Shown in pieces: positions 10,572 through 21,282 of a stretch of DNA of 64,000 nucleotides (positions are counted from its first letter, which is position 1; each line of letters starts with the position of its first letter). A program made the translations under genes and the position numbers. This DNA comes from Acheta domesticus (lineage: Eukaryota; Arthropoda; Insecta; Orthoptera; Gryllidae). The stretch covers positions 116,341,916 to 116,405,915 of the forward strand of contig JAHLJT010009436.1 of NCBI GenBank assembly GCA_031308135.1, written 5' to 3'. The notes beneath the pieces are model-generated. The model ran no database searches. It was given only the letters and a program-made list of their open reading frames with translations, and had not been told where the DNA came from.

Positions 10572-12562
10572 TAGTGGTGCTACAGAATGGCACATACTTT
10601 CCCGTAGTATGAGTTTTCTATTTCCTTTGCTTTCGGCCAGCAATTCGGACTTGACACATACCATTGCCAGCTGCCATCTATCGCCACACAAATTACTTTT
10701 TTACTTTTCCGTGAACGTACGTATATATGGAGTAATATACGTAGTATAGGGAAAGTTACGTAATGCTGCGCGAAAAAACGACGTATTTTCGGCAGAAAAA
10801 AATTCATAGTCGTGCCCTGATAACCAAAGAGTGGATAATACCAGTTTTCTAAATTAAGGGAAAATATCCCCTAACACGTGATGTAGACAGAATCCCTCTT
10901 TTGTGGAGCCTTGATACCGAAAAACCAATTGAAAGAAATACGTCCGTCCGTTCTTCCGTCTGCCCGTCTGATCGTCCGCCCGCCCGTGTATGTGCGTCTG
11001 CCGGCCCGTGTATGTGAACAACACTAACGCCTAAAATATGCGTACGATTTACCAGCCGCCCAAAGTACGTTATTTTGACATTTTCTTAATTGTTCGGCTT
11101 CCTAATGGTAAAACGGAAATGTTCATTTTAAAATATTAAATAACACGAAAACTTCGTTCTAAATGACAGTTTTCTTTTAAAAATGTGGAGCTGTTTTTAA
11201 GAAAATGGCGTTTAAGCGCTACTGAATATGCGAAATTTGACGCTTTTTTTCACAGAAAATTTTTGAGTTTTCGAAATACTTTATTTGAAGCACTTTAACA
11301 TATAAATACAATAGTGTTTACAAATTGCTGGAAATGTGCATATTAACACTGTGAGAGATCTTTCAAAAAATTACATTTATTTAATTTTTGCAAAAAAAAC
11401 AAAAAATTAAACTTAATGTCATATTAAAGAATGAAATTAGCACAATCTGTTCCAAAAGTTGAAGAAAAAAATTGGAACAATTTTTTTGAAAATGGCGTTT
11501 GAGCGTTTCTGAAAATGCGGAATTTTGAGCTAGTTTTCAAAGAAAATGGTTAAGATTTCGAGAAATTTTACTTGGCAGTATTTAAAGCACATGTACTTAT
11601 TAATATAATAATGTGAACAAATCGCCGTTAACATAAATATTAACGTTGTGAGAGAAAAGTCAATTACATTTTTGTAATTTTTGAAAAAACAATAGAATAG
11701 AGCAATGTAGTGTTTTCGTCATCTCATAGAGTAGTTTTAGCACTATCCCTACCAAAAGTTTAAAGAAAAAATTTGGATCTGTTTTTGAGGAAAGCTTGTT
11801 TTTGTATTTTTTTAATTGCACGTGTTGCACACAATATTGCCAGAAAACTACTGAAGTTTTCAAAAAAATGTACATGACCTTAAAGAAAGAATTCTCTACG
11901 AAGAACAAATTTTATGTGAAGAAAACATCTCTATCTGCGATTTTGTAGTTGGAGGAAGACGCCGAATAAAATTCAAGTTTTCGCAATTTTCGAAAATTCA
12001 GAGTTAACCGTGAAAATCGGACTCATGCCACCATAATAAATATAAATTACTCTTCTTACATGAAACTATTCTTACATGAAATTTAAAGAAAAAAATTGGA
12101 GAAATTTTTGATAAACTTTTGAAAATGTCCCGGGGAATTCATGTAAAATACCCCGAAAAATTAATGAATGTTTTTTCAAAATCCAGAGCTTCGACTCAGG
12201 TCAGATGGACAGGGGTTTCTTCATTTGGGAAGAAATCGTATTTATGGGTTAGGCGCTAGTGTTGTTCATATAAATCGGACAGACGGGCGGACGCATGTTT
12301 TAATTTCAATTGGATTTTCGGTATCAAGGACCCACAAAACAGGAACTCTTGCTACACCACATGTGAAGGGGAATTACTTTCTTAATTTAGCAAGTGAATT
12401 TATTCACGTTTTCGTTATCACGGCCCAGCATCGAATTTTTTTCTGGTGAAAATTCGCCATTTTTTCGCGTAGCATTACATAAATTTCCCCACACTACGTA
12501 TATTACTCCGTACTTATTACTCCGTGTATACGTACGTATACGGGAACGTAAAAAAAGAAGTT
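10572..12562 (-). repeat. Near-complete minus-strand copy of the dispersed repeat family, interrupted by a nested head fragment
   Basis: Reading on the minus strand, the head hairpin region is at about 12562-12460, the GTCC/GTCT-type core at about 12290-12265, the body at about 12260-11060, and the tail (GTGCCATTCTGTAGCACCACTAG) at about 10595-10572. Between about 10690 and 11056 a second head segment sits in the opposite (+) orientation, splitting body and tail. It carries its own ACTTTTCCGTGAACGTACG start and its own GTCCGTCCG run. No transposase is visible, so this is a non-autonomous repeat of unknown class. Confidence 0.7.
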
Positions 12563-12564
12563 AT

Positions 12565-14341
12565 GAACCTTTTCAACTTGTTTTCCATATTAGTCATTCA
12601 AAACGGAATGCAATTTGTAGCGGCGCATTGACTGATGTTTATTGTTTCCTCCTGACGCTTTGTTGACAAAGAATTGAAAGTCGACCTGTGGAATGTTTCT
12701 GGGGGCAAGCGGTGACATCACCCAGGACTCGCATGAATTTCGCTATACTTAAAAACATGTTTTCATGCAGATTATTTGGTTCAGTTTGGTCGAGACGTCT
12801 TAAAAGAAGGCAGTGCGTCGTCGAGTAGTAAGTTCATCCCTTCTAAAAGTGACTTTCTTCAGGAAAAATCTGTTGCTAGGTAGTTCAAAGGCAGGATAGG
12901 TGTAACCGAGATATTTCGCTGTACACATTTGGAGCGCTACGAGATAACTACGTTGCAATATCAATTGCAATTTCTGAATAAATACTGAGCGGATCCAAGT
13001 GAACAAAAGAAAGAGGATTAAGATATTCTGAGGCAGTGATTTCATGGAAGACATTTGCATGGGTGTTGGTGAGTACGAAGTTTTGCTAAAGTTTTTCTGT
13101 TGCTGGACATATTAAAAGTTGAGTGTGTGATAAAACAAAAAAGTGTCTGTTTAAATAAAACACTTCGAAATATTGATAATTTAGTCAAACAGGTAGCTCG
13201 GAAAATTCTTTTAGCAAATGAAAATAACCGACCTCGACAGCATTTTACTACAATATTGAAGCTATTGAAGGAAATACGTGATTGAAATTTTAAATTTGTT
13301 TATAAATATCGGTGTAAAAATAACATTAATATGTATAATAAACTATTAATGTTGCTTTAAATTTGTATCGTTTCAATCTTTACCCATTTGTATCCATGAA
13401 TGTGGTTAATTTATCGTTCTCCATTCAGCCACGTTGTTTATTCAAAGAGGATGAATACTTGAACATCTTTTTAATAAACCTATATTTAAATAAATGAATC
13501 TGAATAAGATTTGTGACAATTTAGGTCCTTATGCAACAGTAAATGACAACCGAAACATTGGTTCAGTACCCCCCTAACGACCAGACTAGACCTTGGTGAG
13601 CTAACATACAGTTATACATACAAACGTACATATAATTATGAAGATGTAAATGATTAATAAAATAGTTATAGAGATAGTGAGATTAAAATGAAAATTTAAT
13701 ATATAAGTTACGTATAATTGTATTTATTGGGCCTCGATTTATTTTGTCCTTATTTCCCTTTATTTGTCTTCCTCTCTTTGGCTTAATAGTTTCGCCCAAT
13801 CTATATACTGTACTGAAAGCTCTAATATTGTTTTTCTCCAATTTCCGAAATTTTATTGAAAAATATATTCCTTTCCATACAATTTAGTCTGCAAGCGGGA
13901 GGTACTACTTGGAAATAAACTTTTTTTTTCTGGGGATGCAACCGCCCACACCTGGGGTCACCTACCCATTTAATTGTGGTGAGGCATTGCCGTCAAATTG
14001 GAAGTCTTTGACTGGCAGTTGAGTAACAAATTCGTAGAAATCCTTCTAGGAGGTTCTCTTTGAATTTATACTGGTAACAGGAGCGTGGAATTTTTTCTAC
14101 GAATCTAATTATCCCATTCTATGTTTCCTAAAAACAACAAATTTTATTCTGCAAATTTGTCAGAGTTCAACTATAAGCCAAAATAAAATACAAAGATACA
14201 AAAAAGAAATACGCACTTATAAATTTACGCAGCTCTATCTCTGTAAAAACTTGATACAAATTCACGTAACATTTATTTCAATGAAAATAAAAAAAATGTC
14301 GAAACATAAGTTTGCCTTCATATAATACAGTGTAATACTCA
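12565..14341. other. Non-coding, AT-rich stretch
   Basis: No gene is recognised. A short GC-richer patch lies near 13935-13990. Confidence 0.5.
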
Positions 14342-14345
14342 TTAA

Positions 14346-14760
14346 CCCTAGATTACAAAGATGTCCTGTACCAAGTATTATTACAAAGGGGTAGTCTGGC
14401 AGATTTCTTTGGGTAAATATAAAGAAAATTTCTTTTTTACAATGTAACACTAAACTGAATGGATTAAACATCTATGATATGGAGTTATAAAATACATTTT
14501 AAAGGGTTTTATAGATACACCTAATTCACTTGACTCTCACAGCAGATATTTGATTTAGCCACACATGGCTTTTGAGAAGTGCCCGCAGAAGTACCTCGTC
14601 ACTCGACCTTCATTATGATCGCCATTGTCCCATTATAATTGCTAAATGTTCAGAACAAAACTTAAATGCTACAAGACAAGACTTGGCAAATGAGAGGAAG
14701 GGATGGGGGAAGCTTTTGGCGCTGGTTGCGACGTCTAACACAAACCTTTTTAATCTAGGG
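14346..14760. mobile_element. piggyBac-type MITE, 415 bp
   Basis: The ends are perfect 10-bp inverted repeats, CCCTAGATTA and TAATCTAGGG, each flanked directly by TTAA (14342-14345 and 14761-14764). A TTAA target duplication and CCCTAG-type termini are hallmarks of the piggyBac superfamily. No transposase is encoded, so it is non-autonomous and would need a transposase from elsewhere. A 70-codon frame inside (14572-14784) crosses the right end and is not a gene. Confidence 0.75.
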
Positions 14761-14764
14761 TTAA

Positions 14765-15684
14765 CAAAAAATCATAGAAACTAATTACTTACAGAGCGCA
14801 TTAATCTTCAACTAATAAATCAAGGAATTTGTCCTTGTGGAAATGAAATAGGATTACAATTAGTTTGATATTATAGCACCAGGTCTTCCTTCAAATTTAA
14901 AAAAGATTTCCTTCGAGAGCGGGGGCAGGAAACGATTATTTGACGTTGAAGGCGAGTTACTGCTAACAGTCTCCCCTTACAGTTAACTCCTCCGTACTGC
15001 AATTTCTTTCGCTCATAACGTTTTCACACTAAACACTTCATTTTGACTAAAGACTTCCATCTACTTTCACAGGATACTTCCCATCGGCTGCTTCGTCGGC
15101 TGCCTCATTCTTCTCTCCCTAGGGCTCTGTCGACGCAAGTTTCCGTTCTGCGAGTATCTTCCGTATACATTCCGATTTCTGCAGATCATCAACTGTGTCG
15201 CGGTTACCCAATCGGGAGCTTCAGTAATAAAAATTGATGTAACGAAGGGCCCGATTGGATAATTGCATCCAGCTGGTTATGTGGGAAGTCTTTCTCTTTA
15301 AATCAAAATATACAAAGCAAAGAATGTTGACAACTGCTTGATAGTTGAAGGACGGGAGTGCCACGCGATTCGAAATGCTGACGTGCATTTGATGTCACTT
15401 GCCTTTCAAAAGACAAGGCAAGCGGCCATAACATGTACCCAGGCATTAATTAAAACCCTATGATTTCGACTTCCTAGACTCTGTGCTAACGTCGAAAGAC
15501 CTGAAAAAAAAAGTATTTTTTCCGATCTTTTTCATGTTTTTCTCTGTAAGTCTTTAACATTAAGTCATGTAGAAAAATCACTCAAATCAATTTTACAGAA
15601 GATAAAATTTCCTAGAACTTCTATGCAATGCGTTGTTTCTGAACCTCACCCTAAACGAGCTACAGGTCTAACAAAAAACTCCTC
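14765..15684. other. Non-coding stretch before the minisatellite
   Basis: No gene or RNA is recognised. Confidence 0.5.
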
Positions 15685-16234
15685 GACTGTGCCACTCTCC
15701 GACTGTGCCACTCTCCGACTGTGCCACTCTCCGACTGTGCCACTCTCCGACTGTGCCACTCTCCGACTGTGCCACTCTCCGACTGTGCCACTCTCCGACT
15801 GTGCCACTCTCCGACTGTGCCACTCTCCGACTGTGCCACTCTCCGACTGTGCCACTCTCCGACTGTGCCACTCTCCGACTGTGCCACTCTCCGACTGTGC
15901 CACTCTCCGACTGTGCCACTCTCCGACTGTGCCACTCTCCGACTGTCCCACTCTCCGACTGTCCCACTCTCCGACTGTCCCACTCTCCGACTGTCCCACT
16001 CTCCGACTGTCCCACTCTCCGACTGTCCCACTCTCCGACTGTCCCACTCTCCGACTGTCCCACTCTCCGACTGTCCCACTCTCCGACTGTCCCACTCTCC
16101 GACTGTCCCACTCTCCGACTGTCCCACTCTCCGACTGTCCCACTTTCCAATTTTACCACTCTCTATCTGTCCTTCTTTCCGATTGTCCCACTCTCCAAAT
16201 GTCCCACTCTCCGAAAGTCCCACTCTCCGAATTC
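15685..16234. repeat. 16-bp minisatellite in two homogenised halves
   Basis: Sixteen exact units of GACTGTGCCACTCTCC (15685-15940) are followed by twelve exact units of GACTGTCCCACTCTCC (15941-16132), then about six degenerate units to 16234. The two halves differ by one base (G to C at unit position 7). Because 16 is not a multiple of 3 and the array has no stops, all six frames stay open and give 16-residue repeats such as PLSDCATLRLCHSPTV. These frames are a by-product of the repeat. Confidence 0.95.
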
Positions 16235-16500
16235 GACTTCGCTATTTAGCTAGTGTCGAAACTCCTGCCACCATCGGAACAAGAACCGTAAGACCTAACG
16301 GTCAGAAACACAGCAAAATAGGGTGATAAACCTAAGTTTCGCCGTGCCAGACAGCCACATACACGTGACGCAGCCTGCTAACATAAGTTTCGTGCACCTA
16401 CCACATAGTCAATTTTGGGAAGGGAAAAGAATTCTCAGGACTGAGCTGGTTGAATTGCACAAAATGTAGATTAAAATATTACAAAACAGGTCCATAAACC

Positions 16501-16800
16501 CTGTCCCACTCTCCGACTGTCCCACTGTTCCTCTCTACGACTGTCCCTCGCTCCCACTGTCCCTCTCTCCCACCGTACCTCCCTCCCACTGTCCCTCCCT
16601 CCCACTGTCCCTTCCTCCCACTGTCCCTCTCTCCAACAGTCTCGCTCTCCGACTATCCCGCTCTCCGACTGCGCCCTCTCTGGCTGCTCCATTCCCTGAC
16701 TGCCCCACAACCTGACAGTCCGGCTCTCTGACTCTCTAACTCTCTGACTGCCTAACTCTCTGACTGACTGTGCGACTGACTATCCGACGCTCTGACACTC
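16501..16800. repeat. Decayed sister array of the 16-bp minisatellite
   Basis: CTGTCCCACTCTCCGACTGTCCCAC-like units recur with many substitutions and short indels, then fade into CTCTGACT-type motifs. About 270 bp of unrelated sequence separates it from the main array. Confidence 0.75.
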
Positions 16801-18160
16801 CGTCTCTTGACTGTCTCTCTGACAATCTATCTGTGTACGTCTGTGAGCAATTGGCGGCTTTTTTCTAAAATATCTCTTTACTTGAAGTGTCTCCAGAGTA
16901 GCAATTGAGAGGATGAGGGGCAAAACCGGAAAGCTAATTCAGCCATAGAGATTAGAAAACGAGCTTGTAGGAGAAAGGTAGTGCCATTCAGTAGAACTTC
17001 TGGTTTTTTATGTGTTAATATTTCTGTAATATGTACATTTCTGGAGCTATTTTTATTTTGACACTGAAATAAATAAGTTTTCTATGTAATAATAGTTATA
17101 TTTATAATGAATATATAATAGCATAAATATACGTGTTTTCGCATACATTTTTGAGAAATAAAAAATGCTTTGATAAAAAATCTCCAGCTCGTTTGGTAAT
17201 TGGTTTAAAAGTAATTGTTTTGTACAAAAGCTAGAGGAAATTTGATCCTTTTTAAAATCGATTTCAATGTTTTTTGTACAGGACTTACTGTACAAGAGGT
17301 ATAGAGTACAACCTGAAAAAATAGTAAAAACATATATCGTTTTCTTGTGCCTCCGGGATCCACAGACTACGAGGCCTTTAAATGTGATTATTTCTCAAGC
17401 ACAGCTTATCTCAATTTGCAACGAGTGATGTTTCTTTTGTAAATATGGTTATTCTGCAAAACCAATATTTTTGGCCTGAAAATTGTGTGGAAAATTGGTG
17501 GAAAATTTGGTGTGTACCCTGTTGTTGTGGCGTATACGTCCTTTGTGTTGTGAAACTGAACGAGCAAGGTAGAAAGTAACAGCTACGAAATGGATTCTAC
17601 GTTATATGTAGAAATATCAGACTAAAAGACACGTAAACCAACGAGAAATAATCACGGAGAAGAATTACATTTAAAGGACTATGGTTATTTTGCCAAAAAG
17701 ACTCTGACCTACGGTTCATTTATCAGAATCACTCAAAGTTTCGGAGCTAATAACTACGGACAAGGACTGATTTTGTTCATAACTACACATAGAAAATAGG
17801 ATGTAGTAAGAGCAAATAAAAGTTAAAGGGGAAGCACATTTAAATCACTTCAGAAATTGTCTAAATATTTACAGTCACCTACTAACTGAGATTTTTATCT
17901 AAATTTTTCGTCAGTGGCAGGTGCTAATGTGAAAAAGGAAAAACTGAAAATGATAACAGCAGTGGTGAAGAATAATAAATTGGTCAATATTCCAAATTGA
18001 TTAAGTGCATTAACGTCTTGCATTATTTCTTCAAATATTGTAATATTACTCCCCAAATAAATAATTTTTATATACAAGTTTCTCATTATTTAAAAAAATA
18101 CACCATAGTCCATATACACCTCACTTTATCCAATAACTAACGGAACCCGACAGACATTGT
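16801..18160. other. Non-coding stretch
   Basis: AT-rich. A decayed match to the dispersed family's tail (GAAAGGTAGTGCCATTCAGTAG) is visible near 16975-17018. Nothing else is recognised. Confidence 0.45.
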
Positions 18161-18164
18161 TCTG

Positions 18165-18460
18165 ACCTTTATCTCCCTCACTCTCCATCTCCCCGTCTCT
18201 CTCTCTCCCCAACTCTCCCGCTCTCTCCGCCTCCCTCTCTCTCCATCTTCGACTTTCGCTCTCTCTCAGTTTTCTCCTCTCTCCCCACTTTATCCTCTCT
18301 CTCCGTCTCTGTCTCTCTCTCCATCTCCCTCTCCCTCTTTCTCCCCAACCTCTCTTTCTCTCTCCCTCTCTTCCTCTCTCCGTCTCTCCCTCTCCGTATC
18401 TCTCTCTCCGTCTCCCTCTCTCTCCGTCTCCGTCTCTCTCTTCTTCACTCTCTGCCTCTC
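18165..18460. repeat. CT-rich low-complexity tract
   Basis: Nearly pure pyrimidine on the + strand, with CTCTCTC, CTCCGTCTC and CTCCCTCTC motifs. The minus-strand frame across it gives only Arg/Glu-rich low-complexity sequence and is not a gene. Confidence 0.9.
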
Positions 18461-18918
18461 ATTCACATTTAGTTGCAGATTCTGCACGTCTCTGTGCAGG
18501 TGGGGTACGAACGCCAGACCAGCAAAAATGCAATAAATTGTTTAAGAAGATCTTATCCTGTAGATTCCGGTGTGAAAAACGTTTCTTTGAGGCCTTCCAC
18601 CTCAAAATTTTAGTTTTTATTGCCCTAGAACGCTTCATTTAGGAGTTTTTTGACTATATAGATTACCGAGAGTAGCGGGTTACATTTGCATGAATATTTA
18701 GTTTATTCTTCAGCGCCATGTAGCGCCATTTCTTCGATATTTTATTAGTTATTCTGCTATTCGGGGCGGAGATGAAACAAACAAAACAGAGATAATTAAA
18801 ATTGTTCCAGCCATTCTTGAATTATAAATGATGTAACTAACATAACTGATAACTCTGTTATATATATCCACAAAACAGTTCGAACTTAAACTACACTCAA
18901 GCGTTCATCAGTATTTAT

Positions 18919-20836
18919 TGCAACGGAACATGCCATCTCTCGACATGCCGGCACTAACCAACCTTTGATGGGCTAGGGCGGATATACCCCACGAGAATCA
19001 AATGCTTCTGGCGTGGGTGTCACCAGGACGTCACGGCGCTCCAGTCACCGCCTCGTCGCCAGGCCCTGCCGGTTGTTTATCAAAATATTTTCTTTTATAG
19101 GATGCTCCCTCCCTAGGAAATCCTACATGGTTTAGTGACCAGGGAAAATCACAATCCACAAATGCTTTATATCTCATTCATTAACCAAAATGGATTACAT
19201 AACATTACAACATGCAGCGGGCAAACCACTGCTTTGCCCTACACTGCCTGTACACATTACACCTAAGAGAGATTTCGATAATCCTATTTCCAGCTGGATT
19301 TACCTAACATTCTCTTAAGATTTTCATTACTACTTAAATTAGTGTGGCATTACTTATTGCCTTTCACATAAAAGCACATGTACACTGACTCTTTCGATAA
19401 AGAAAAAGACTGATTTTAACAAAGTTACTTATTGTTCTGGTTTAGATGCATGTAAGCATCGTATTCTATTTTAAATTCTGTTTAGAACGACACTTTGAAC
19501 ATGAAAGAAAGACCAAATCCAAATCTAGAATTGTCCTCATTAGCCTCTCCTATTTCTGCTAATACCTTGTATTTTTACAGCACTGTCAAAGTTTACAGGT
19601 ACTCACTCTCGTTTGCTGCATGGCGGTGGAATACCGTTACACCTCCCCCTCTCGCGCGCGTTCCGGAGACCTCCCGTTCGCCCACTAGCAGCCGGGAAGG
19701 GCGTAGCGATGACCTCGCTGTCTTCACGGCCGCTCGAACAAATGGAAGCCTCGGCGAGCCTGTGGAGTAGCGGCGGGCCCGATGGCGACCTCGGGATGCA
19801 ACGGTGAATTGCACCGCGGCGCCTCTCGTACTCGCTGTATTCCACGTCACGTACCAACTTCTCGGCTGTACCTTCTTCTTCTATCTTCTCCCTTCTTCTT
19901 TCTTCGTTCTCCTTCAATGCGAATTACACGTCAGTTCAGAAAGTTCAGACGTCTTTAATTTTCTTCCTCACAAACTCATTCCGGACAACAGTTCATTAAA
20001 TAATTCTTGATTTGAACATCGGGCTCGTTTCACTTTGCTCCCGTGCACTTTGAAAGTTCTGGTGGCGTTGGAAGTTGTGAATTACGCACCGACTCACGTT
20101 ATACTTGGTCATGAATTCTGTTTTAGAACAAAACTGCTCCTAGCGGATATCGCATCTCGTCGTTAACTTTTTCTAAAAGCAACGTTTCACGTCGTCGAAA
20201 CTTGTTCTAGAAGAAACATTCTACACGTCTCGCCTCGTCGACAACTCTTCCTAGAAGAAACGTCCTACACGTCTCACCTAGTCGACAACTTTTTCTAGAA
20301 GACCCGTCTTGCCTCGTCGGAAACTCTTTCTAGAAGACCCGTCTTGCCTCGTCGGAAACTCTTTCTAGAAGAAACGTCCTACACGTCTCACCTCGTCGAC
20401 AAATTTTTCTAGAAGACCCGTCTTGCCTCGTCGGAAACTCTTTCTAGAAGAAACGTCCTACACGTCTCACCTCGTCGACAACTCTTTCTAGAAGAAACGT
20501 CCTACACGTCTCACCTAGTCGACAACTTTTTCTAGAAGACCCGTCTTGCCTCGTCGGAAACTCTTTCTAGAAGACCAAAATTCTACATCGGTTACCAGGC
20601 TGCCTCTGTCCTACTCTCCTCGCGTGACCTACGCCGACCAATGGCTATCGTGGGATTTTCGGCCCTCTCCTCATTGGCGACCATCGGTTCCGGTTGTAGG
20701 CTTCGAAATTATTCGACGCCTTCGTCATCCGCTGACGTCGACGGCGCGCGGCTTTCAAAGCTGCCTGCGCCTTATGGTGTTCGGGCTGGTTGTAGATTTA
20801 TTATGGGACGAATGGATTTCGTCCATTTTCGTCTCA
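18919..20836 (-). repeat. 3' LTR of the gypsy element
   Basis: Nearly identical to 26391-28311. In the element's direction it begins TGAGACGAAAATGG and ends GTTCCGTTGCA. It contains a GC-rich block (about 19620-19830) and an internal tandem repeat (about 20190-20575). Frames inside it have exact counterparts in the other LTR and are not separate genes. Confidence 0.93.
20190..20575. repeat. Tandem minisatellite inside the LTR (left copy)
   Basis: TCTAGAAGAAACGTCCTAC / CGTCTCACCTCGTCGACAA and TCTAGAAGACCCGTCTTGC / CTCGTCGGAAACTCTT units alternate about nine times. The same order is present in the right LTR at about 27665-28050. The repeats lie in the U3 side of the element's LTR, where copy number could tune transcription; that role is inference. 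Confidence 0.85.
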
Positions 20837-20846
20837 TTGCCCCCAT
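20837..20846 (-). promoter_or_regulatory. Polypurine tract candidate of the gypsy element
   Basis: On the minus strand ATGGGGGCAA directly precedes the 3' LTR's TGAGACG. This is where the primer for plus-strand DNA synthesis is expected. Confidence 0.6.
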
Positions 20847-20982
20847 AACGGTAAGATTCTTCGACGGTCATTTAAAATGATGGAGAAGAATCTTCAACGA
20901 GAACTATTCAAGAATTCTTTTATTTTTCCCATCGACTTTTCATCTTTCTGTTACCTGATCATTCGAATCAGCAACCCGTTAT

Positions 20983-21282
20983 TTAGTAAGGTTTCAAGTT
21001 GAAGAAGTTATATGTTCCTATTACTCTTCCGTCTTCATCTATTAATTCGGCTGCATTTGGAGCTACCAATCTTGTCACTGTGTACGGTCCCTCGTACAGG
21101 TGAAAGAATTTAGCAAATAATTTTAGCCTTGGTACTGATACTTTTGGAGTTCGTAGCATGACTTTTTGATTCACCCTAAACACATATGGTCGGCTTTTTA
21201 CTTTCTTTTTCCGTTCTTCGGCAGCCTTGCGGAGCCTATCCAGAATTTGTTGTTCCGTGTGGTAGGGTTCCGGTCCGGTCAC
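20983..21282 (-). pseudogene. C-terminal part of gypsy integrase, out of frame with the rest of pol
   Basis: About 99 residues that include a KKVKSRPYVFRVNQKVMLRTP stretch and LYEGPYTVTRLVAPNAAEL, typical of the small beta-barrel at the end of Ty3/gypsy integrases. It is in a different frame from the main pol frame, which ends at 21236. The two frames overlap around 21236-21300, so a single-base shift near 21285-21300 explains the split. Whether this is a true mutation or a base-calling error cannot be told here. Confidence 0.8.

Noticed and set aside
15623..16326. Six overlapping long frames of up to 208 codons
   Set aside because: They come from the stop-free 16-bp repeat, not from a protein gene.
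18290..18487. Arg/Glu-rich minus-strand frame
   Set aside because: Translation of the CT-rich low-complexity tract.
19495..20880. Frames of 64-104 codons repeated exactly at 26968-28337
   Set aside because: They lie inside the two LTRs and have no recognisable domain; the duplication is the LTR itself.
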